Shown here piece after piece: positions 17,720 to 25,106 of a stretch of 64,000 nucleotides of DNA. Below the pieces are notes generated by a model. That model made no database searches, was not told the origin of the DNA, and was given only the letters and a program-made list of their open reading frames with translations. This DNA comes from JAYSYM01 sp964543475 (GTDB lineage: Bacteria > Bdellovibrionota > Bdellovibrionia > Bdellovibrionales > JAMPXM01), in the NCBI GenBank assembly GCA_964543475.1, contig CAZIYJ010000002.1, positions 186,001 to 250,000 on the forward strand, written 5' to 3'. A program made the position numbers and the translations under genes. The number at the start of each line of letters is the position of its first letter. The stretch's first letter is position 1.

Positions 17720-18001
17720 ATGATCTCTCGAGCCCTCTTACTCATCGCAACTCTCGGTATCTCTTGCGCAGCCCATGCGGAGTATCGCGTGTTTGAACTT
17801 GAGATCACAGACCAAAAGACAGGCAAGGCTCGCAAATCGGTTGGCACTCTCGACGATATTCAGTACCGAGGCTATTACCCAGTCGGCGAATCAGAACAAG
17901 TAACCATCGCTGATACGTGGGTCTGCCACAAAAACCGGACCGAAAACTACCGTACTTACTGCCCTAGTCCTCGCGCTCCCGCATCGCCCATGGTAAAGTA
18001 A
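17720..18001 (+). CDS. Small secreted protein of unknown function
   Basis: A 93-residue protein starting MISRALLLIATLGISCAAHA, a clean signal peptide with cleavage before EYRVFELEI. The mature part of about 73 residues is beta-rich, with a single probable disulfide between Cys in TWVCHK and YCPSP. It ends in a Pro/Ala-rich tail. It starts 31 bases after the duplicated-domain gene and 31 bases before the Hsp20-fusion gene, all on one strand, so the three may form an operon. Family not recognised. Confidence 0.8.
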   Translation: MISRALLLIATLGISCAAHAEYRVFELEITDQKTGKARKSVGTLDDIQYRGYYPVGESEQVTIADTWVCHKNRTENYRTYCPSPRAPASPMVK

Positions 18002-18032
18002 TCTCATAGCTTTATTAGTCCAGGAGGGACAA

Positions 18033-19499
18033 ATGAGCAGCGAGATTGGCTCACCAGGCTCGAAGCCTTCGCCACGTGATATGCCCAAAGACATACAGGA
18101 TGCATATGATAAGCGAAAGGCAGAACTTCGAGAGTCTCACGAGCAGCAGCTTAAAAATATCGAAGCAAATTATCGCAAGCAGCAGGCTGACGCCGCTGAA
18201 GCTGGGCAAGCATCCGTCAATCACATTAAAAAATCGACTCGAGCGCAAGTCGCTCAGTTAGACGATGTCGTTCGCGAGAAATCCGAAGTGACACAAGAGC
18301 GCATTCGCGCTTTAAACGACCAACAGAATCAAGCTGCAAAGCGAGTTGATCGCAATCAATCTGATTTAGTCAGACAACAAGCCAATCGCAAACAAGAAAT
18401 TATTCACGAAGTTCAAACTGACATTCAGCAGGTTCAGGAAGTCGGAACAAAGAAACTTCAAGAAACAAAAGCGCGCAACTTCAATGATCAAAAGAAAATC
18501 GAAACTGATCACAAGGATCGCACGACCCGCTTACAGTCAGAATATAAAAATACATACGACAACATGAGAAAAACTGGGCAAACGCGCACCGAGCAGCTGC
18601 AGGATGAATTCCAACAGCGAATCGAAGCTGAGCGAAAGAACTATAACTCTCAAAGCGATAGCCTCCGCAAACGCTACCAAGAGGAAGCTGCGAAGAGCCA
18701 AATCGAAGGCGAAACTAAACTTTCTCAAGTTCGCGAACGCCAGCAATCTCAAATCAAACAAAGCGTTGAAGTTGGAACAAAGACAAACGAGAAGGTTCAT
18801 AATCAATACGAGCGAGAGAATCAGCGCCTGATCACGACTGGTGAACAAACTCTCGAAGAGCGAGAGCAAATCAATAAGCAAAAGCTCGATGAACAAAAAA
18901 CTGGCTTCGAAGTAGAAACAAATGAAACCAAAGCTCGCAATGAAGCTCAGTTAAAGCAGCAGCAAGCCGCTTACGAAAAGCAGAAATCAATCGACGCTTC
19001 TATTCAGCGCCAGAACTTAACGCAGCTTAAAACTGATTTCTTAGAGCGTCAGCAAAAGCTCGGAGAATCTCACGAAACCAATATCGAGATTCAAGATAAA
19101 CTTTATCACCGCGAACTCTTCAAGCAGCAGCAGAAGTACCAATCACGATTTGATAAGATTGAAAGCCGCAAAGAAGACCCATTCTACCAAGGCTTAAATT
19201 TTGGAGCGAAGCTCGAAGAGACTGACAGCGCTTACCTCTTTAAGGCAAAAGTACCATCGCACGAAGTTGAAAATATTGATGTAAGAGTTAAAGGCGACAA
19301 AGTTACGATTTCTAATCAGCGCAAATTCGAAGATCGCAAAGAGTTAGGCGATCAGGTCGCAACGACCAACAGTTATCAGACACAGCGCCAAGAATTTAAA
19401 TTGGCAATTCCTGTTGATGCAAAAGGTATTTCGCGAGACCGCGATGCCGAAGGTAATATTACCGTAAAGATTCCTAAAAAGGGTATGCCCCAAGTATAG
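18033..19499 (+). CDS. Long coiled-coil protein with C-terminal Hsp20 domain
   Basis: A 488-residue protein. Residues about 17-370 are an almost uninterrupted Gln/Lys/Glu/Arg-rich coiled coil, rich in repeats such as QQKY and KQQQ. Residues about 385-488 form an alpha-crystallin (Hsp20) domain: LEETDSAYLFKAKVPS, VRVKGDKVTISNQRKFE, and the end GNITVKIPKKG. Small heat shock proteins normally hold unfolded proteins with a short variable N-terminal arm; a 370-residue coiled-coil arm is unusual and suggests a scaffold or filament form. No signal peptide, so it is cytoplasmic. AGGAGGG lies seven bases before the ATG. Low-complexity repeats make exact homology uncertain, but the Hsp20 end is clear. 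Confidence 0.85.
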   Translation: MSSEIGSPGSKPSPRDMPKDIQDAYDKRKAELRESHEQQLKNIEANYRKQQADAAEAGQASVNHIKKSTRAQVAQLDDVVREKSEVTQERIRALNDQQNQAAKRVDRNQSDLVRQQANRKQEIIHEVQTDIQQVQEVGTKKLQETKARNFNDQKKIETDHKDRTTRLQSEYKNTYDNMRKTGQTRTEQLQDEFQQRIEAERKNYNSQSDSLRKRYQEEAAKSQIEGETKLSQVRERQQSQIKQSVEVGTKTNEKVHNQYERENQRLITTGEQTLEEREQINKQKLDEQKTGFEVETNETKARNEAQLKQQQAAYEKQKSIDASIQRQNLTQLKTDFLERQQKLGESHETNIEIQDKLYHRELFKQQQKYQSRFDKIESRKEDPFYQGLNFGAKLEETDSAYLFKAKVPSHEVENIDVRVKGDKVTISNQRKFEDRKELGDQVATTNSYQTQRQEFKLAIPVDAKGISRDRDAEGNITVKIPKKGMPQV

Positions 19500-19547
19500 T
19501 TCGTAGAGAAGATTGGTTCGTTGCTGATGGCTTGATGGCAGATGCTG

Positions 19548-19763
19548 TTAGCTGCGCTTCATCAATGACTTGATCTCAGTCATTGCATGACTCAATCGAC
19601 CATGAAGATCTTCAAGCTGTTTCATGTTCATTTTCAAGCGCTCAAGCTCGTTTACTTCAACGACGGTTTGCTCGAGCATCTCATGATAAGATTTAAAAGA
19701 AAGATTTGAGTTCAAAAGAGTTTCTGTTTCTTGCTTTGTGATTTGATTCATCTGGTTGTTCAT
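19548..19763 (-). CDS. Small coiled-coil protein of unknown function
   Basis: A 71-residue, fully helical, Leu/Glu/Met-rich protein with heptad-like spacing in its second half (LERLKMNMKQLEDLHGRLSHAMTEIKSLM). The ATG at 19763 is preceded by AGAGGAACC. No signal or metal motif. It is convergent with the coiled-coil Hsp20 gene 48 bases away, so the two may be functionally related, but that is only proximity. Codon use resembles its neighbours. Confidence 0.7.
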   Translation of the reverse strand: MNNQMNQITKQETETLLNSNLSFKSYHEMLEQTVVEVNELERLKMNMKQLEDLHGRLSHAMTEIKSLMKRS

Positions 19764-19946
19764 TTGGGGGTTCCTCTTTTGACTTCTGGTTTATCGTATC
19801 TATGCAGTTCTCTAGGTCCAACTTAAATAAACTTAAAATTTTTAGCCGGTTCCAACTCGGAACTATTTTCAGGATTTGGCCCTCTGTGACCCCACCTGTT
19901 TAGCTCCTACTCTCTTATACAAACCGCGGGCCACCCTCTAGATTGG

Positions 19947-20564
19947 TTAATATTCGCATTGCGCTGAGCTGATGTCGAAATCACTCGGTTGCCGGCGCAA
20001 ATGGTCATCGGGCAACGCCTTTACCATCACGCTGTCGTGTCGCTCAATGTGCATTAAACCAAGTACGTGTCCAAACTCATGAACCATCAAACTTTCGAAA
20101 TCAACGTGGTCGCGCATTGGTTGATTCGCAATCGACATCTTAATTTTTCCATTGATACGAACATCTGCATCTTCAATTTGATCAGATATCCACGACACGG
20201 TGGTGCGAGCTTGTTCGTAAGGTTGATTTGCATCCCAGGTAGATGACCAGTAGATAACATTTCGCTTGTCACGACTTGGGGTCGTCGCCTGAGGGAGAAC
20301 TCCACCAATACGAAGGACTTCTCTTCCAAGTTGGCGGTTCCATGCTTGTGCTGCATTTTGAATTCCGGCGAAATAATCCGAATGTACTGAAGGATCAATA
20401 TAGAGAATAACCGGAGCACGGTGCTGCCAAGACACACGCTGTTTTTGAGAGTTGACGATAAAGTTGCAACCCTCTTGCGGGCTCAGCTTCTGTGCGCACG
20501 CCTGAAGGCCTACAAGGAACGCAAGCACGGTAGTAATAGTGATTAATCGAGTTTTACTCAGCAT
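19947..20564 (-). CDS. Matrixin-type zinc metalloprotease lipoprotein
   Basis: A 205-residue lipoprotein: signal MLSKTRLITITTVLAFLVGLQAC (lipobox LQAC), then a metzincin catalytic domain. The motif HEFGHVLGLMH supplies three histidine zinc ligands and the catalytic glutamate, and a downstream SVMVKA supplies a Met-turn-like segment. The upstream AAQAWNRQLGREVLR helix and the YWSSTW strand fit the matrixin (M10) family. It probably degrades periplasmic or surface-exposed protein. The gene stands alone, with 183 bases before the preceding gene and 609 bases after its start. Length is typical of bacterial matrixin-like lipoproteins. Confidence 0.88.
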   Translation of the reverse strand: MLSKTRLITITTVLAFLVGLQACAQKLSPQEGCNFIVNSQKQRVSWQHRAPVILYIDPSVHSDYFAGIQNAAQAWNRQLGREVLRIGGVLPQATTPSRDKRNVIYWSSTWDANQPYEQARTTVSWISDQIEDADVRINGKIKMSIANQPMRDHVDFESLMVHEFGHVLGLMHIERHDSVMVKALPDDHLRRQPSDFDISSAQCEY

Positions 20565-20899
20565 GCGCTTACGCCTCCGTGACTGACCTCTAACGCAAAG
20601 AAGATGCCGCCAACCCCTGATTTTTAGAACTTATAAGTATTTGATTTTATTGAAGTTTCGGTGGCTGCTTTTCGAGGGCTTGTGGTTAAGTTTTTAGACA
20701 GTTGAGCGGGAGGCTAAGATTCGAGACCGAAGTTTCGCGCGTATCTAGCTGAAATGATCGGTGAATTCCGACTGACAATATTCCTAACAGCCAAGAAGAA
20801 CCATTCACGGCAACCCCAGGGAGCAGGCAACTAATCCATAAGCTCGCTTTGGGCTTCTATAACGAATTTTGAGATCGAAGGTGTCGTTTCGCACCGAAG

Positions 20900-21016
20900 A
20901 TGAAAACGTTGCCCGATGACAAATCACAGCACAGTGGCAAGCACGAATATAAAGGCAAAGTACGAAAATGTGGCCCTGATTTGGTTGGTACCGGCATTGC
21001 TCTAGTAGGTATGTGA
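20900..21016 (+). CDS. Doubtful small ORF (38 codons)
   Basis: It starts MKTLPDDKSQHSGKHEYKGK and continues with a short VRKCGPDLVG segment. Composition is basic and hydrophilic, then becomes hydrophobic at the end. The ribosome site is weak (CCGAAG) and no conserved motif is recognised. It fills part of the only large gap in the window. Conservation in relatives would be needed before accepting it. Confidence 0.2.
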   Translation: MKTLPDDKSQHSGKHEYKGKVRKCGPDLVGTGIALVGM

Positions 21017-21132
21017 GAACTGACCATGCTCTTCCGCGATCGCGGGAACCTGAGAGCTACAGAAGCCCACCACACGCACCTACCACTCGGACCCCCAGAA
21101 AAAAACGGGGGCTTCCGCTCGTTTGGAACAAT

Positions 21133-21170
21133 ACAGAATTCTGAATACAGTTACAGTATTCAAAATTCAG
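21133..21170. repeat. AT-rich double palindrome at a gene 3' end, copy 2
   Basis: This segment matches the 10161-10203 element: CAGAATTCTGAATACAGT is nearly identical in both, and each continues through ACAG into an ATTCA-RAATTC half. Here it lies four bases beyond the stop codon of the response regulator gene (minus strand). The inner arms GAATAC and GTATTC can pair. The shared location at 3' ends suggests a functional or mobile repeat family. Confidence 0.65.
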
Positions 21171-21173
21171 ATT

Positions 21174-21851
21174 TTAGGGGTTGGCGAAACGGTAACCCAC
21201 ACCACGAACAGTCTCGATATTGTCCCCGAGCTCCTCGAGCTTCTTGCGAAGCGAAGCCATGTGAACATCGATTGTGCGGTCGGTAACGTTGAGGTTGCCA
21301 AGAGCGCGCTCACGAAGAGATTCCCGGCTCAGTACTTGGCCATCTTCTTTGACGAGCTCACTTAAGATTTTAAACTCAGTTAAAGTTAACGGAACTTCCT
21401 TGCCACGAAGAAGAACTCGGTGACCAGCAAAGTCGATCGTTAAATTCTCTTTCACGATAGGCGGAGCGGTCTTCTTCAACCGAACATCTGCACGACGAGC
21501 AACTGCTTTTACTCGAGCTGTTAGCTCGCGAGCGTAAAATGGTTTTGTGATGTAATCATCAGCGCCTAAATCAAGGGCTGCCACTTTCTCGTTCTCACCC
21601 GCAACACCCGTCACCATGATGATCGGAATCTGTCTGAATTCTGCAGCCGCTTTGAGCTCTTTAATGACTTCAGCGCCTGATTTCTCGGGCAAAATTTGAT
21701 CCAGAAGCAAAAGATCTGGCTTCTCCTGGCGAATTCGCTCTGCGATGCCGATTCCTGATTCAAGCGCGACCACTGTGAATCCTTCATCAGTGAGCAAGTT
21801 GAATAAAATCTCGCGAATATCTTTTTCGTCTTCTACGACCATTATTTTCAT
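21174..21851 (-). CDS. OmpR/PhoB-family response regulator
   Basis: A two-component transcription factor of 225 residues. The N-terminal receiver (1-120) starts MKIMVVEDEKDIREIL with the acidic pair and has the phospho-acceptor aspartate in LLLLDQILPEKSG; the later MVTGVAGEN and DYITKPF segments supply the conserved Thr and Lys. The C-terminal winged helix (about 130-225) has LTLTEFKILSELV and the recognition helix region DVHMASLRKKL, ending RGVGYRFANP. No cognate kinase lies beside it (the histidine kinase at 40114 is 18 kb away), so it is an orphan here. It is divergent from the isocitrate dehydrogenase gene, with 115 bases between starts. Confidence 0.93.
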   Translation of the reverse strand: MKIMVVEDEKDIREILFNLLTDEGFTVVALESGIGIAERIRQEKPDLLLLDQILPEKSGAEVIKELKAAAEFRQIPIIMVTGVAGENEKVAALDLGADDYITKPFYARELTARVKAVARRADVRLKKTAPPIVKENLTIDFAGHRVLLRGKEVPLTLTEFKILSELVKEDGQVLSRESLRERALGNLNVTDRTIDVHMASLRKKLEELGDNIETVRGVGYRFANP

Positions 21852-21966
21852 GTCATATCCTTATAACTAACTAGAGTTAGGGTTTACGACGTAGCGAGCA
21901 AGAACTCAAGTTCAACTACGGTAGCCCGACCTCTCTACACAACCTACCACAGACGAGAGCGACCAA

Positions 21967-22962
21967 ATGAGAAAACTTGTTATCTTACCCGGCGACGGCA
22001 TCGGACCAGAAATAACCGAACAAGTACTCAGAATCTTCGAGAAGGTTCACGCGCCATTTGACTATATTGAAAAGCAAGCTGGTATGACAGCGCTCGAAAA
22101 GCACGGTTCGCTTCTTCCTGACGACACTCTCGAGGCAATAAGCAGCATCGGTTTAGCCCTAAAGGGTCCCATTACTACTCCGATCGGTGGTGGTTTTAAG
22201 AGCATTAACGTTACGTTACGCCAAAAATTCGATCTCTACGCGAATGTACGCCCAGTACGTAACTTACCCGGAGTAATAACCCGCTATGAGAACATTGACC
22301 TGACTATCGTTCGTGAGAACACCGAAGACCTCTATAAGGGAATTGAACGGCAAGTAGATGAAGACACTGCAGAAAGCATCAAACGTATCACCCGAAAAGG
22401 CTCAGAACGCATTGCTCGCTACGCTTTTGAATATGCAAAAGCGAACAATCGAAAATCTGTAGCCGTGGTTCACAAAGCAAACATCATGAAACTTTCGGAT
22501 GGTTTGTTTTTACGGGTGTGCGAAGAAGTCAGCAAAAATTATCCAGGTATCGAGATGAAAAGTGTCATCGTCGACAACTGCTGCATGCAGCTAGTTCAAA
22601 ACCCAAATCAGTTTGATGTGATCGTCACTCAGAATTTATACGGCGATATCTTAAGCGATCTTTGCGCAGGGTTAGTCGGAGGATTAGGCGTTGTCCCCGG
22701 AGCTAATATCGGAAACGGTGTCGCGATTTTTGAACCCGTTCATGGTTCGGCTCCTGATATCGCAGGACAAGGTAAGGCAAATCCTACAGCACTTTTGCAA
22801 TCTGGAGTGATGCTCCTTCGCCACGTGGGAGAACACGAACGAGCAGATAAAATTATGACAGCACTGTGTGAAGCTCTTGCCGATAAAACTGCGAGAACAC
22901 GCGACCTTGGCGGCACCGGAAATACAGAGTCATTCACCAATCGAATTTTAGCAAATCTGTAA
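21967..22962 (+). CDS. NAD-type isocitrate dehydrogenase (IDH/IPMDH family)
   Basis: The enzyme oxidatively decarboxylates isocitrate to 2-oxoglutarate in the TCA cycle. The 331-residue length and motifs place it in the small NAD-dependent class: VILPGDGIGPEI at the start, the substrate-binding segment FKSINVTLRQKFDLYANVRPV (Ser and three Arg), IVRENTEDLYKGIE, the catalytic Tyr in this region, and the metal aspartates in QNLYGDILSDLCAGLVGG. HGSAPDIAGQ-x-ANPTALL is the family end motif. Isopropylmalate or homoisocitrate dehydrogenase is the alternative; the N-V-T-L-R-Q segment after Ser favours isocitrate. No leu genes are nearby. The start ATG is preceded by a purine-poor region. Confidence 0.85.
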   Translation: MRKLVILPGDGIGPEITEQVLRIFEKVHAPFDYIEKQAGMTALEKHGSLLPDDTLEAISSIGLALKGPITTPIGGGFKSINVTLRQKFDLYANVRPVRNLPGVITRYENIDLTIVRENTEDLYKGIERQVDEDTAESIKRITRKGSERIARYAFEYAKANNRKSVAVVHKANIMKLSDGLFLRVCEEVSKNYPGIEMKSVIVDNCCMQLVQNPNQFDVIVTQNLYGDILSDLCAGLVGGLGVVPGANIGNGVAIFEPVHGSAPDIAGQGKANPTALLQSGVMLLRHVGEHERADKIMTALCEALADKTARTRDLGGTGNTESFTNRILANL

Positions 22963-22976
22963 ATTGCACGGAGTGC

Positions 22977-23873
22977 TTAGTTCAAAGGGCCAGACTGAAT
23001 TTTGATTTTTACTTCAACCAGATCGCTTGGCAATAAGGAATACTTTCGCCCACAGAATTCGCATGAAATTTCGAGTGGCTGACCGTCGAGAATAATTTCA
23101 TCGAGCTCCTTTTCGCCTAGCAAAGCGACTGAGCTTTTTACGCGATCGACATTACAACGACACTCATACTTTATCGGATAGTCGTGGTCCATTTTCATCA
23201 GTCCAAAGTCGCTCAAGTAATCGTTCACCAAATCTTCAGCCGATGCTCCTTCAAAAATTCTTTTTGAAATTGGCGGAACCGTTCGCACTCGAGTTTCAAG
23301 TTTTGCAATCGTCTCTTCTGTTGCTCCCGGCATAAGTTCAATTAGAACTCCGCCTGCGGCCGAAACTTTTCCGTTTTCATCGATTAAAACTCCCAGAGAC
23401 ACGATCGATGGAATTTGATGTGACTGATGCAGATAATACGCAATATCGTCGCCGACTTCGCCAGTTCTGATTTGCACTGAACCGCGATGCGGAGTTTCGC
23501 CTGTCGGAAGATGGTGCGTAACGGTCAAAAGTCCGCGCCCAACACCTGAACCGATGCTTAATGCGTCTTCTGAGAGCAACATAAATTTAGGATGAGTGAC
23601 GTATCCTCTTGTCTTGCCCTCATAAGTTGCTTCGGCAAATACTCTTCCCAAGCCGCCATCACCTTGAAAATACAAACTTAACGCCTGATTCTCCTTGAGC
23701 TGACTTGCAAGTAAAAGAGAACCGACCATGGTGCGGCCAAGCGCCACCGTTGCAATCGGCAAAGCATCGTGAACAGCACGCATTTCGTCGACGACCTGTG
23801 TTGCAATCACAGCTGAAGCTCTGATCGTGAGCTCTTGAGTTAAAAACTTATGGACGCGTTCGGTGTTAGACAT
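22977..23873 (-). CDS. hslO: Hsp33 redox-regulated chaperone
   Basis: Hsp33 is a holdase activated by oxidation of its zinc-bound cysteines. The 298-residue protein has the N-terminal core (LTIRASAVIATQVVDEMR; FQGDGGLGRVFAEA; VGRGLLTVTHHLP) and the C-terminal redox switch with the four zinc cysteines in ECRCNVDRV and CEFCGRKY (C-x-C then C-x2-C). It is convergent with the isocitrate dehydrogenase gene (14 bases apart) and divergent from the SixA-like gene, whose start region overlaps this gene's start. Confidence 0.95.
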   Translation of the reverse strand: MSNTERVHKFLTQELTIRASAVIATQVVDEMRAVHDALPIATVALGRTMVGSLLLASQLKENQALSLYFQGDGGLGRVFAEATYEGKTRGYVTHPKFMLLSEDALSIGSGVGRGLLTVTHHLPTGETPHRGSVQIRTGEVGDDIAYYLHQSHQIPSIVSLGVLIDENGKVSAAGGVLIELMPGATEETIAKLETRVRTVPPISKRIFEGASAEDLVNDYLSDFGLMKMDHDYPIKYECRCNVDRVKSSVALLGEKELDEIILDGQPLEISCEFCGRKYSLLPSDLVEVKIKIQSGPLN

Positions 23874-23889
23874 GAAACTCGTTCATAAC

Positions 23890-24366
23890 ATGAAACTTAT
23901 TCTACTTCGACATGGAAATCGCGATTTGAGCATGTCTTCTGACGTGGGACTTAATCAAATTGGAAAAGATCTCGCTGCTGGTTTTCATAGCCGGCTTGAA
24001 CCCAATGGTGATTTGCTTCTGCCGACTCAACTTTTCGCGTCGCCAAAAAAACGTGCTCAAGAGACGCTGACTCCGTTAAGCAAAGCCCTTGGCCTTCCGC
24101 TAAAAACAGATCATGGCCTCGACGAACGACAACGCGATGAAACAACAAGAGAGTTTCGTCTTCGAGTAAAAAAATATCTCGAGTTAATTCCAAACCAATT
24201 TGAGTCAGTTGATGTCGTCTATCTATGCACCCACGCTGATTGGCTCGAAGACGCAATGATTGCTCTTCCCTCAGACATTCCAAGCTTCAAAGCCGAAAGC
24301 GGCTTTGCTTGCGGCGAATACCGAGCTTTCGAGTTTAACGGCGAATTTTGGAGATTTCTGAAATGA
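23890..24366 (+). CDS. SixA-like histidine phosphatase (phosphoglycerate-mutase fold)
   Basis: From the ATG at 23890 the 158-residue protein starts MKLILLRHGNRD, with the RHG phosphohistidine motif, then SPKKRAQETLTPLSKALG and a second histidine region VVYLCTHADWLEDAM. Length and motifs match SixA-type phosphohistidine phosphatases, which remove phosphate from histidine phosphotransfer or PTS proteins; substrate is inferred from the family. Longer starts at 23863 (GTG) and 23872 (ATG) would run into the divergent hslO start codon and add residues before the strand that precedes RHG. Its stop overlaps the next gene by four bases (ATGA). Confidence 0.82.
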   Translation: MKLILLRHGNRDLSMSSDVGLNQIGKDLAAGFHSRLEPNGDLLLPTQLFASPKKRAQETLTPLSKALGLPLKTDHGLDERQRDETTREFRLRVKKYLELIPNQFESVDVVYLCTHADWLEDAMIALPSDIPSFKAESGFACGEYRAFEFNGEFWRFLK

Positions 24367-24992
24367 AAAATATTTGGGCTGTCGGCAGAAATTATGAAGA
24401 ACACGCTAAAGAACTTGGCAATGCCCCATCTACTGCGGGCTCCCCGCCACTAATTTTTTTAAAATCTGCAGGAACAGTCGTCGCAAATTCACGCGAAGTG
24501 ACACTCCCATCTTGGTCGACCGATATTCATCACGAGGTCGAAATCGCCTTGCGATTAAAAGTGGCCTCCGATGGGCAAATCGAAGTTGATGCGTTCACAA
24601 TTGCGCTCGACCTCACAGCTCGCGACGCCCAAACCCAACTCAAAAAAAATGGACAGCCCTGGACGCTTGCTAAATCGTTCAAGGATTCTTGTCCCCTAGG
24701 TGACTGGGTTTCTGCGGCTAAACTTGGACGCACAAATGACGAAGTCTTAAAGGGCCTAAGAAACTTGGAGTTCACTTTAAAAGTTAATGATCAAGAGCGC
24801 CAGCATGGCTTTACTCGCGACATGGTTCACCAAGTTGAATCACTGCTTAACTATGTCGGCGAGCGATTCCCGGTTCAAAACGGCGACTTGCTCCTCACCG
24901 GCACCCCTGCCGGCGTAGCAGCAGTTAAACCCGGCGACCAGGCAATAGCTGAAATCATAGGCTTCACTAAAGCGAACTGGAAATTTGTCTGA
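24363..24992 (+). CDS. Fumarylacetoacetate hydrolase family protein
   Basis: FAH-fold enzymes cleave C-C bonds or decarboxylate/isomerise keto-acids with a metal. The 209-residue protein (from the ATG of an ATGA overlap with the SixA-like gene, GGAG upstream) has IWAVGRNYEEHAKELG, FLKSAGTVVANS, the metal ligand HHEVEIALRL (Glu-x-Glu), DLTARDAQTQLKKNGQPWTLAKSFK and the end LLTGTPAGVAAVKPGD. Size and layout resemble the YcgM/FAHD1 oxaloacetate decarboxylase or acylpyruvate hydrolase group; exact substrate is not determinable. The overlap predicts translational coupling. Confidence 0.88.
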   Translation: MKNIWAVGRNYEEHAKELGNAPSTAGSPPLIFLKSAGTVVANSREVTLPSWSTDIHHEVEIALRLKVASDGQIEVDAFTIALDLTARDAQTQLKKNGQPWTLAKSFKDSCPLGDWVSAAKLGRTNDEVLKGLRNLEFTLKVNDQERQHGFTRDMVHQVESLLNYVGERFPVQNGDLLLTGTPAGVAAVKPGDQAIAEIIGFTKANWKFV

Positions 24993-25051
24993 CCCTTTTT
25001 CCCTAGGCAGCCGCCCATTTTCCCCCTATAAAAGGTACTTCAATTACCCAT

Positions 25052-25066
25052 TGGTAGCTGCTACCA
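25052..25066. promoter_or_regulatory. Palindrome TGGTAGC-T-GCTACCA upstream of putA
   Basis: A perfect 15-base inverted repeat lies 41 bases before the putA start codon and 60 bases after the FAH-gene stop. Its position fits an operator controlling proline catabolism. The identity of the regulator is not shown by the sequence; PutA here lacks its own DNA-binding domain. Confidence 0.55.
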
Positions 25067-25106
25067 GAGTGTAGCAATGGTGCGTTAGGCTGAAGGAGAT
25101 AACCTT

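Larger units (their letters stand above)
20565..21173. other. Largest intergenic gap (609 bases), mostly unexplained
   Basis: Upstream of the metalloprotease is an AT-rich stretch (20615-20660) with the palindrome ACTTATAAGT, a likely promoter region for that gene. A possible 38-codon frame runs at 20900-21016 on the plus strand, with a weak ribosome site; its encoded peptide is basic with one cysteine. A CCCCC-N10-GGGGG hairpin lies at 21092-21111 with an A-rich loop, not a classical terminator. The end overlaps the second AT-rich double palindrome. No tRNA, and no known structured RNA was recognised. Confidence 0.45.

Noticed and set aside
20857..21075. Minus-strand 72-codon frame in the large gap
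   Set aside because: The translation has no motif, no ribosome site and overlaps the candidate plus frame; I see no support for it as a gene.
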